DNA from: Mastigamoeba balamuthi
Taxonomy: Eukaryota > Evosea > Mastigamoebida > Mastigamoebidae
Reading direction: 5' to 3'
NCBI GenBank assembly: GCA_902651635.1
Contig: CACRSC010000024.1
Span: 288,072-348,949, forward strand
DNA: 60,878 nt
Below are positions 32,891 to 42,657 of the stretch, piece by piece. Below the pieces are notes generated by a model that was not told where the DNA came from, ran no database searches, and saw nothing but the letters and a program-made list of their open reading frames with translations. Within the stretch, counting starts at the first letter, position 1. Every line of letters begins with the position of its first letter. Made by a program: the position numbers and the translations under genes.

Positions 32891-33756
32891 CCGGCCACCG
32901 AGAGAAGCGAAAGTGAAGGAGAGGAGAGAGAGGGCACACCCACCCACGCCACATCTCCCCCCATCCCGCAAATCCCAAATGCACTCGCGTCACGTCGCAT
33001 CGCCCCTGCCAAGGCGCTCTGGAGGGCGCGGTGGCCCCCTTCCTTCCCGCCTCGCGTGTTTGGGGAACTGCACAACCGCGGGGGCCGTTGGGACTCGGTT
33101 GGTTGAGGGGCCCAGGGGAGCGAATCCCCGTCCTGTCTTCGGAAGATCGCAGTGCCGACTGCAATTGATTTGTCGTCGGTGTCGCGTCGTCGGGGGGAGG
33201 GAATGGATGCCCTCCCTGCCCGCAGCGGGGGATTGGGCGCGGCGCTGGCCCTCTGTCCGGGCTGGTGCATTGATTACGAGAAGAGGCGCGGATTTGACAG
33301 TGCGTGCGGCGTTGGGGGGCGAAATTGCTGCTGTGCGTACACGCCCTTTCGAGAAATCCGTCGACCCGCGGGGGCGGCGGTTGGGCCCGGGCGCAAGAGT
33401 TGCCCCCGGGCGGCCGCTGGCGGTGTGACGACAGGGCCATCTGCTAAATTGTGAGCGGCCGCCGGGGGGCGGAGGACCCCGGGCAAAAAACTCGCAAAAT
33501 TTGACTAGGGAGAAACGCGACATCTCAGCGAAATTTCGCGCCCGGTTACCGGTTTCGGCAACGCCCCTGTCCGCCGGTGAATTTTCCTCGTTGCAGCCGA
33601 ACAATCCGCCTGTGATAATCACCGCCCGCGCGTACCAAAAGTACACAACACCGCGGCAGATCGCCCCCCGCGCTGCTCCTGCCCTGCTTTCACTTCACTT
33701 TTTCCGCCGAGCGAAACCCCCTCTGTACTACCGACCGAAGGCAAGCAGCGGAAGGA
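32891..33756. promoter_or_regulatory. Intergenic region upstream of the Rh-type channel
   Basis: About 870 bp of GC-rich DNA without a recognised gene. It should hold the 3' end of RPC11 and the promoter of the ammonium channel gene. Overlapping ORFs on both strands lack domains. The words GCGGCCGC and CCCGGG occur near 33.4 kb. Confidence 0.4.
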
Positions 33757-35404
33757 ATGAGCAGCACCGAGGAGCTCAAGGGCGCGGCCGATGTGACGCC
33801 TGTCGCGTCGGTCGTCGACATGAAGGACCTCAAGCAGAGCTTCGAGACGTCGCCCGTGGTGCACGAGGGCCAGGGCCGCGTCGACTACCCGGGCAGGCGC
33901 GGCGACGCGATCGCCTTTGGCGTGCTGGCGCTGCTGGCGCAGCTGGCGTTCATCGCGCTCTACTCGGGCTGCGTCAAGTACGGCCCCGAGGCCAAGGTCA
34001 ACGCCGCGGGCGAGTTCGAGGGCGAGGACCTCCACATCTACACCTACTTCACCGACGTCCATGTCATGGTCTTCGTTGGTGCGCCACTACACAACCCCCT
34101 CCCGCGCTCCCTCTCCCTCCTCTCTCTCCCCCCTCTTATCTCCGGGGCCCCCCGCGGCCTCTGCGGGGATTTGCCTGCGCTGAGTCATCGGGCCGATGAT
34201 GTCATTTCCGGGGTTTCTCCGGGGGATTGCGAAGCCCCTCTGACGCGACGTGACAGGATTCGGCTTCCTGATGACGTTCCTGAAGAAGTACGGCTACGGC
34301 GCCATCGGGCTCAACTTCTTCCTGAGCGCGCTGGTGATCCAGTGGGCGATCCTCAACAACGGCTTCTGGAACTGCGTCAAGGCCGGCGAGTGGCGGCGCA
34401 TCCCCATGAACATGGAGGCCGCCGTCGAGGGCGACTTCGCGGCCGCCTCTGTCATGATCACCTTTGGCGCCATCATCGGCAAGGCCACGCCCCTCCAGCT
34501 CCTCATCGTCGCCCTCTGCGAGGTCATGTGCTACGCCGTCAACAAGGTAATTAGCGGAAATGAATCTCCCGGACGTCACTGATGACGCGACGCGGGGCAG
34601 ATTCTGCTGGAGCGGTATCTCAAGGCGACGGACATCGGGGGCACGATGGTGATCCACACGTTCGGGGCGTACTTTGGGCTGGCGGTGAGCCGCGCGCTGC
34701 ACTCGAAGAAGGACGTCAAGGCCGACGACAGCGCGCCGACGTACACGACGGACCTGTTCAGCATGATCGGGACGGTCTTCCTGTGGATGTACTGGCCCAG
34801 CTTCAACAGCGCCCTGGCCAAGACGGGCTCGATGCAGGACCGCGCGCTGTTCAACACGCTCATCTCGCTCTGCGCGGCCTGCGTCACGGCGACGGCGCTC
34901 TCGGCGCTGCTGCGCCACGAGAACAAGATCGAGATGATCGACGTGCAGAACGCGACGCTGGCCGGCGGCGTGGCCATCGGCTCGAGCGCCAACCTGGGCA
35001 TCTACATGCAGGGCGCCATGAGCGTCGGCATGCTGGCGGGCGCCATCAGCGTCCTGGGCTACCGCTACGTCCAGCCGTTCCTCGAGCGGGCCATCGGCCT
35101 GCACGACACGTGCGGCGTCAACAACCTGCACGGCATGCCGGGCCTCTTCGGGGCGACGGTCACGGCCATCGTCGCGGGCAGCGCCAGGCACTCGCTCTAC
35201 GGCGACCAGACGGCGGTCGTCTACGTCGGCAGGGAGGACGGCAGGTCGGCCCTCACGCAGGGCGCGTACCAGTACGCGGCGCTCTGCATGACGTTCGGCA
35301 TCGCAGTGTTCTCGGGGGCCGTCGTGGGGCTGCTCGTCAGGCTGCTCAACCGCAAGGAGCAGCCCAAGTTCCAGGACGCTGCCCACTGGCAGCTGCCCGC
35401 CTGA
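33757..35404 (+). CDS. Rh-type ammonium/CO2 channel (Amt/Rh family)
   Basis: Conducts NH3/NH4+ (or CO2) across the plasma membrane as a trimer. Three exons: 33757-34078, 34257-34546 and 34601-35404, with donors G|GTGCGC and AAG|GTAATT. The Rh-type signatures are clear: TDVHVMVFVGFGFLMTFLKK, YGYGAIGLNFFLSAL, MVIHTFGAYFGLAVS, MIGTVFLWMYWPSFNSA, GGVAIGSSANLGIYMQGAMS and HDTCGVNNLHGMPGLFGA. These carry the twin His of the pore (IHTFG and NLHGMPG). About eleven TM helices fit within roughly 470 residues. The N-terminus is longer and more polar than in animal Rh50. Nothing suggests loss of function. Confidence 0.95.
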
Positions 35405-35859
35405 GGGGGCGCAGCCTGCCACACGGCCCGTGCACAGTGCGGAGCAGCCTTTTTGGGCTCGACAGGCTCTTCTCTCTATACACATGACCAAACAAACACC
35501 ACAACTGAGACCAACAGAACAACAGCATACATCCTCGATTATTGCATTTCCAGATTCCAGCCAAAATCTCTCTCTGTGATTTCCTGATCACTTCCAGATT
35601 TTGCTCTGATAGGGGGGAAGATTACCTTTAGTAACCGTATTGACATCACCTGATTCCAGCGCCACCTGCCAATCCCCACGAGCAGGCTTGATATCAATCG
35701 GTGTATCGAAAGAAAGAACAAAACAGAACTGGCGAGAAGAAATATCGCGCTAAGATCCGCGTACCGATCTAAATCATCTTGGTGCGCCTATAAATAGAAA
35801 GAGACAGCCGAGTGTCCGCCACACCGCGTTCGCCGCGCAGCGTGCCCCCCGCGGCACAG
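35405..35859. promoter_or_regulatory. Intergenic region
   Basis: Contains the 3' end of the channel gene and a relatively AT-rich stretch with the TATA box of the next gene. No gene recognised. Confidence 0.4.
35789..35796 (+). promoter_or_regulatory. TATA box candidate
   Basis: TATAAATA sits 71 bp upstream of the start codon at 35860, a normal distance for a core promoter with a short leader. Confidence 0.6.
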
Positions 35860-38800
35860 ATGGCCGACCCCAGCGAAATTGTGCCCGCCTCCCCTCCGCC
35901 CCCCCAGCCCCTCCGCGCGCCGCCCCCTCCGCTCCCCGCTCTCCGCCCCCCCAGGCGGGGGTGTCAAATGCCTCGTCACCACGTCATCCCACGTCACACC
36001 AGCGGGCGTCTCGTCGCCTCCGCCACTCCGCGTCACCCCGCATGCCGCTGACACACGGGTCGTGCCACGTCGCGTCGCGCAGGGCGGCGAGATAGGGGAG
36101 CTCATCGAGCTCGCCAAGCGGACGTCGGTGGGCACATCGCTCATCCCCTACGCCATGTTCGACAAGTGCGCGCGTTCCCCCCCTCTTCTGCGACGTCACT
36201 GCGACGTCACTGAGACGTCACCGCGATGTGACAACGACAAGGCTGGTCAAGACGCTGATCGGCGAGCGGGAGCGGGCGGCCGACGTCCTGCGCGAGCACA
36301 ACACCAAGGCGGGCATCCGCGAGGCGCGCATGACCAAGGAGAACCGCGAGCTGCAGGCGACGCTCGAGACGCTGCGCATGGAGCTCTCCGAGACGAGCGC
36401 CCGCGTCGTCTCCAACCCCGCCGAGGCACCCACAGATTCCCGAATCCCACAAATATCTCTCAATTGATATCTTCCCTCCCACCCTCCCATTTCTCCTCCT
36501 CCCCTCTCTCTCTCTCCCCGCAGGTGCGACGACTGACGGAGGAGCGCAACGCGGCGCACCTGCGGCTGGAGGAGAAGACCAAGGAGGTGGCCGAGGCGTT
36601 CCGGGCGGCGCAGGACGCGGAGCGGCGGACGGGGCAGCTGAAGACGCAGCTCGAGGCCAACATCGCGGAGCTGCAGCTCGAGCGCAAGCAGCTGCAGTCG
36701 CTCGTCGCGGACCTCACGGCGCGCTGCGACACGGCCGAGGCCAGCGCGGCCCAGAGCTCCGAGAAGGCCGCCTTCCTCGAGGGCGTCAACACCAAGCTCA
36801 CCGAGCGCGTCAAGGTACCGTCGGTCCAGGGGCTCCAGGGGGGAAGCGGGGAGGTGTGTGCCTGGGGGATGTGCCTGCCCGCGCACTACAGCGCTCCCTG
36901 CCTGGCCCGGAGCGAGCCAAGGGTATCCAGGAGACCCGTGGAGAGAGTGTCTGTCTGGTGCGGTTGTGTCCAGGCCTGTGGCTCCATGGGCTGCATGGAG
37001 GAAGGGGGTGTCTGGAGGCGCAGCCGGGATGTGCAGCCCAGGCAGTACTTGCGCTCCCTGCCTGGCTCCGCAGAGGCCAATCGTTGCTACCGGCGAGTCG
37101 TGTGTGCGCTCTGCGTGCTGGACGATGCAGCGGTGCAGGCAGTCTGTTGTCTGACTCGGGCTTGCCATGGAGTCTTTGTCTGTGGTCCAGCTGGAGACAG
37201 AGCGCCTCGCCCAATGCGCAGAGCCCGGCGATCGCTTGGTTGCTGCGCCCCGGCAGCGATGCGCCAGTGTCATTCCTGCCCCGCTGTGCCACACGTGGGG
37301 CAGCGGATTGGAATGCTGCCCAATTCAATTGCATTTGTGGGAATTTATCTTATGCACGGGCCTCCTGCTTCCCTCCAACAGGCTCACCCCCCCCACCCCT
37401 TCCCCTCCGGAACAGGACCTGGAGAAGCAGCTGTCGGCGCAGACGGAGCGGATGGAGAAGGAGGAGACGGAGCTGGCGAGCATCGCGGCGGAGCTGGTGG
37501 CCGCCAAGGACAAGGAGAAGGCCGCCCGCAAGGAGGCCGAGCAGCTGGCGCCCGCGCCCAAGCCCGACAGCGCCGGGGGCCCCGGGGGCAACGGCATCCT
37601 GGTGGCCGAGCGGCCGCTGGCCTCGGGGAACATGACGGTGGTGGTGACCAACGTCGAGGGCTCGCTGGCCCAGCGCGAGCAGAACCCCGAGGCCACGCGC
37701 ATGGCGCTCGAGACGCAGTTCCGCGTGCTGCGCTCGAAGCTGCCCAACACGTGCGGGCTCGAGGCGCGCGTCGAGGGCGACTCGATGACGGTGATCTTCG
37801 AGACGCCGTCGCAGGCGGCCTGGTGGTGCGTGCTGGTCCAGGAGGCGCTGCTGCTGACCGACTGGTCGCCGGCGACGCTCAAGTCCAAGTACGCGCGCGA
37901 GGAGCGCTCGGCCAAGGGGCTGCTGCTCTTCCGCGGGCTGCGCGTGCGCATGGGCGTCTACTACGGCCACGTGGTCGTGCACGAGTACGACCTCGGCGGC
38001 CGCGTCGACTACCTCGGCGAGGCCGTCAACCGCGCGACGAGCCTCTCGCGCATGGCCAACGGCGGGCAGGTCGTCGCGGGCCAGGGCTTCGTCGAGGTCG
38101 TCGGCAAGATCGCCGACGCGGTCGTCGCGCGGCTGGGCGCCTGCAAGCTCAAGGGCCTCGCGCGCTACGAGGAGGTCTACCAGATCCTCCCCAACTCGCT
38201 GCGCGACCGCGCGTTCCCGCCGCTCAACTACGGCGACGACTTCACCGTCTTCCACGACCAGACGCAGGCCGAGCGCGAGGCCGAGAACCAGGCCCGCTTC
38301 GCCAAGCTCACCTCCGAGGCCGACGACCTCTTCCGCATGCTCAAGGAGACCGACTCGCGCCTCTCTGGTTCGCGCTCTCTCTCGCTCGCTCACACATCGA
38401 CTGAGTGCTCTCCGCGCCGCAGACTACTGGGACTCGCAGGGCAAGAGAGTGTTCAAGGAGGACATCGCCAAGATCAGCATGCGGCTGCTGTCGCTCAACG
38501 AGCTCATCACGCAGTGGAAGGCCCGCGACGCCCTCATCCAGAAGACCGTCCAGAAGCAGGAGCAGCAGCTGCAGTCGCTCCGCGTACGCCAACTGACCCT
38601 GGGGACCCCCCCCGCCTCCCTCGCTCCCCTCTCACGCTGGGGGCCCTGCACGCGCAGACGGTGGTCTCGACGTTCCAGACCGAGGTGGAGCGGCTCAAGG
38701 AGGCCGAGGCCACGCGGACGGCGGAGACGGCGGAGACCAGCGCGCTGCGCGAGGAGTGCCACAGGCTGGCGGCGCAGGTGAAGGACCTGCAGGGCGACCT

Positions 38801-40043
38801 CGAGGCGCACAAGACGCGCATCGCGCTGGAGCAGGCGGAGAAGACGCTGCTGCAGCACGCGGCGGCCGGGGCGCTGCGCAAGGCCGACGGGCGCGCGTGC
38901 GCGTCGGTGAGCGCGCAGTTCATGTTCGAGGCGAGCGTGCAGGGCCTCTGCGGGCTGTCGGACCACGCCAAGATCGCGTCGCTGGTGCAGGCCAAGGCGC
39001 AGATCGCCTGCCTGCAGGAGGCCAACGCGGACCTCGAGGCCGAGGTGCGGCGCAAGCGCGACGAGATCGCGGACCTGGCGCGGATGGTGCGCAACACGTT
39101 CGAGAAGGAGCGGCACACGGCGGCGCCGGTGGAGACGCTGCTGTCGGACATCCTGGCGGTGCGCGTGGAGAAGCTCGAGAAGGAGCAGGCCGACACCAAG
39201 GCGCTGCTGGACCAGGCGCAGGCGCGCATACAGCCGGCGCTGCGCGAGCGCGAGGTGGACTACCAGGAGCAGATCCTGGGCGACATCTGCACCGAGAACG
39301 AGCAGCTGCGGCGGCGCATCGAGGAGCTCAAGCGCGAGGTCGACGAGAAGATGGCCAAGATCACCGAGCTCATCTGCAAGGAGGCCGAGCGCAAGCAGAA
39401 GCAGACCAAGCGCAAGGAGCAGCGCAAGCGCAAGGACGAGACCGCCGCCATGATCAGCCGCCTGGCCCCCTCGGTCGTCCCGCTCCAGCCCCTCGCCACC
39501 CAGCAGGCTGCCGCCCAGCAGCAGCAGCAGCTCGACGACGACGACGACTACGACGACAGCCCCTCGCCCGCACCCCCCGAGGACGCAGCTGCCCGCCCCG
39601 CCCCTGTGCCTGTGCCTGCGCCTGCGCCACCGCCACCCCAGCAGCAGCAGCAGCAGCAGCTGCCGCCAGCGACAGCGCCACAGCAGCAGCAGAAGCGAGG
39701 GGAGCGGACAGAGAGCGGCAAGTCGGAGAAGAGGGAGAGGGCGGGGAGGCCGGAGCGGGTGGACGCGCGCAAGCGGAGCAACACGGTGGGGAGCCCCGTG
39801 GTGCTGCCGTCGCTGCCGGCGGCCGAGCAGAGCAGGCCGTCGACGCACTCGGGGGCCGGGGCGGGCATCACGGAGATCGGCATCGGGCTGGCGCCGCCGC
39901 CGCCGCCGCCGCCGCTGGGGTCCAAGGTGCCGCGGATGCCCATGTTCGTGGCCAAGCAGCGGCTCTTCAGCCCGCGCCAGCCCCAGACCCAGACGCTCGC
40001 CTTTGCCGGCGCCTTCACCATCACGCCCTTCAGCAACAACTAG
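35860..40043 (+). CDS. Coiled-coil protein with a degenerate class III cyclase domain
   Basis: Exon 1 (MADPSEI|GTGCCC) joins to GGEIGELIELAKRTSVG. Coiled-coil exons follow (LIGERERAADVLREHN; LRMELSETSARVV; LTEERNAAHLRLEEKTKEV), then a 600-bp intron (about 36812-37413). A cyclase homology domain comes next: MTVVVTNVEGSLAQREQNPE, LEARVEGDSMTVIFETPSQA, VRMGVYYGHVVVHEY, and RVDYLGEAVNRATSLSRMAN. The first metal Asp of the usual TDIEGS is Asn, and the AAR motif reads ATS, so the transition-state Arg is missing; EGD and VNR are kept. More coiled coil follows, then a disordered tail with polyQ, an Asp run (LDDDDDYDDSPS), Pro runs and a C-terminus ITPFSNN. About 1,100 residues in total. Cyclase activity is doubtful; a regulatory or nucleotide-sensing scaffold is inference. 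Confidence 0.8.
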
Positions 40044-40981
40044 CGGGCGCTGCCGGGGAGGCGGGGGGCGGCAGGGGAGTGCAACACACCACGTCGGATT
40101 CGCGTTTATTCCGCACAGGGTCTGTGCTCTGTACTTTTACAGCGTCTCTGTGGTGCCGATATTTCTTGTCCAACAGGGCCAGGTTCTTTTTCCGGCGCAC
40201 CCCCGTGCACCCCCCAGCACAGCAGCTGAATTGACGTGGACACCCCCACCCCCAGCAGCGGCAGATAAATATCAGCGCAGAGAATCTCAACCCCCACAAA
40301 GTACTAAGTAATTCAGCAGCGAGGCGACAGCAGCCACCGGACAGAGGACAGCGACAACCCACAGAGAGAGAGAGAGGATGGCCTGATTGATCATCGCGGC
40401 AGCCTCTGCCGTGTACAAGGGCATCAGGGACGCCGTGGCCCCCAAGCCCAAGCAGCTGCAGGAAGAGCAGCAGCTCTGCCCCGCCGGCGACGCGGGCGAC
40501 GCTGGCGCTGCGCGGGGCGGGTGCTGCAGGGCGGCCCGCAGCGAGCGCCAGGCCCAGCCCGACGACAGCGCCTCCTGATCGCGCGCCCCCTCGGGTGCGG
40601 CCCACATCCGTTTTCGGATTACCAGATATCTGGGGGCGATATCTGAAAATATCTGGCGATATCTCGGGGCAGCGCGCGCTGAGGGGGCAGGGGCGAGGGC
40701 CAAGGCGCTCTAGGACGAGGGACGAGGGGGCAGCGGAGCACGTGCGTGCGCTCTCTGGGACATGAGGCGCGCCCGCGGACCAGAGGGCCATCGACCCCTC
40801 GGCGGGCGTATTTTGCCGATACTTTTCCAGATCCGAGCGCACGCGCGAGCACACCCCCCGTGTCGCATCGCCACACCGGAATCAAACAACTCAAATCCAG
40901 CTGATATTCCGCTGAGATTCCCGTATCCCGAGATATTTTCTATACGAATCAATTTTTTGTCGTTTGATTGTTATCCGAAAG
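40044..40981. other. Intergenic region with GATATC-rich palindromes
   Basis: Besides the small ORF at 40378-40578, the stretch contains a cluster of CCAGATATCTGG, CGATATCTG and AATATCTGG words at about 40620-40666. These could pair in several ways. No other gene recognised. Confidence 0.4.
40378..40578 (+). CDS. Small ORF with an early in-frame TGA (doubtful)
   Basis: ATG-GCC-TGA at 40378 is followed in the same frame by 63 codons with GC3 bias typical of this genome: LIIAAASAVYKGIRDAVAPK, a Gln/Glu stretch, GGCCRAARSERQ, then stop at 40578. The leader is purine-rich (GAGAGAGAGAGAGG). The TGA may mean a non-coding stretch, an intron border, a sequence error or readthrough. Product unknown. 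Confidence 0.25.
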
Positions 40982-42320
40982 ATGTACGCGCGGTGCCTGC
41001 ACCAGAGCCTGTGGGACGAGCTGGAGGGGGCGCGGAGCATCGTGGTGGCGGGGTGCGGCGGGGGCTACGACGTGATGGCGGGGCTGCCACTGTACTTTGC
41101 GCTGCGCTCAGCGGGCGCCCGCGTGTGGCTCGCGAGCCTCAGCTTCAGCGACTCGCGCTGCGTCGCGGGCGCCGAGCGCCTCGCAGACGCCCTCATCGCG
41201 GTCGCCGCCACGTCCTCGCGGCCCCTGGGGGGCTGGACGCCCGAGACCGAGTCGTACTGGCCCGAGCTGCGCATCGCCCGCTGGCTCCGCGACAAGGCAC
41301 AGCTGATCAACTGATTTGGGAGGCTTATTTATTTCCTTGAGTCCACCTCGGGGGGACTTCCTGGTCACTCGAATGCCCGGCGCTGCTTTCTATCCAGTTG
41401 CAGCTCCACAGTCGACAGGGTGGCCGCTGCTGTGAATGCGAGCAGGTCGTTTGATTAGGGGCTCCAGTTGACTTCAATTCCACCAAAGAAAGCAATGGCA
41501 TTCGCGCGACGCGCATAAAACTGAGCCGCTCGCCACTCCTGTTGTGGACTCATGGCACTCCAACGCGCTTCATTTGCCGCGAGCGACACACGCGACTTCT
41601 CTGAAGGGGAGCAAGCAGACCGGCGGGCACTGACCGGGTCGGCCTGCACAGCACGGCATCGAGGACCCCGTGTTCCAGATCGAGATCTCCGGGGTGCAGC
41701 AGGTGGCGGCGGCGTACAGGGCCGTGCTGGGGCACACGGGGGCCGACTGCGTGGTGCTGGTGGACGGGGGCACCGACAGCCTGATGCGGGGCGACGAGTC
41801 CGGGCTGGGCACGCCCAACGAGGACGCCACGAGCATCGCCGCGGTGCACAGCCTCGGCCTGGCCCCCAACCGCGCCTTCCTGCTCTGCACGGCCATGGGC
41901 GTCGACTGCTACCACGGCGTCTGCCACTCGCACTTCCTCGAGAACAGCGCGGCGCTGGACCGCCAGGGCCACTTCCTGGGCTCCTTCTCGCTGACCCGCG
42001 GGATGCCCGAGGCCGCTCTGCTCGAGCAGGCCTTCGCGGCGTCGGACCCCGAGAACTCGATCGTGGCCTCGCAGCTGCTCGCGGCCGTCCGCGGGGAGTT
42101 CGGCGACTACCACAGCAACCCGCGGACGCGGGGCAGCGAGCTCTACGTCAGCCCGCTGATGGCGCAGTACTGGGCCTACAGGCTCTGCGGCGTCGCACAG
42201 AACCTGCTCTACCTCGGCGACATCGCGGGCACCAAGTCGCACTACGAGGTCGCCAAGGCCATCAACAGCTTCCGCCGCTCCCTCAAGTCCACGAGGGCGC
42301 CCAGGCCGATCCCCTACTGA
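40982..42320 (+). CDS. DUF1152-like protein
   Basis: Function unknown. Exon 1 opens MYARCLHQSLWDELEGA and contains IVVAGCGGGYDVMAGLPLYF, a Gly-rich nucleotide-binding-like loop, then WLASLSFSD and ESYWPELRIARWLRDK. Exon 2 begins HGIEDPVFQIEISGV and has CVVLVDGGTDSLMRGDESG, LGTPNEDATSIAAVHSL, CTAMGVDCYHGVCHSHFLEN and a C-terminus RAPRPIPY. The Gly-rich start plus the VDGGTD and GTPxED blocks match the DUF1152 family, which is mostly bacterial and archaeal. The intron 41297-41651 must use a GC donor (AAG|GCACAG) to keep frame. The scattered, prokaryote-heavy distribution makes transfer possible, but codon use matches the neighbours. Confidence 0.75.
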
Positions 42321-42657
42321 CCGCTGGACTCGCTGGAACCGCTACCGCAAATGCAACTGCTGAGAGGTGCTCGCGTTGGTGGGCCATCATGATGGTGCCA
42401 GAGGCTCAATCTGTGATTGGATGCCTGGGCATAGCACCACTGGGTAGCACGCCCTGTAGTGTGACCCTGTGCGATCTGGGCTGGGGTCTACATAGGATGG
42501 CGCCGGCATGCAGTCTCTGCACGACCGCCAGCTAACCTGCTCTACCAGAGCGATTAGCCCCGCTTACCGCTCTTGGTCGCGAGTCAACCACGATTTTTGC
42601 ATCTCACACAGGATGGCGGGAATATTTATTAGTATCAACTGTCTGCCTGCTGGTGAA
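42321..42657. other. Intergenic region
   Basis: Lower-GC DNA. The minus strand contains GCTCTGGTAGAGC, which looks like a tRNA D-arm, but no T-arm or acceptor stem fits. Nothing else seen. Confidence 0.4.

Noticed and set aside
33090-33140. Possible tRNA around GGTTGGTTGAGGGG and GAGCGAATCCCC
   Set aside because: Arms do not pair into a cloverleaf; no 7-bp acceptor stem.
42520-42600. tRNA-like D-arm (minus GCTCTGGTAGAGC) and TTTTT run
   Set aside because: The D-loop is too short and no acceptor stem, anticodon arm or T-arm can be paired with it.
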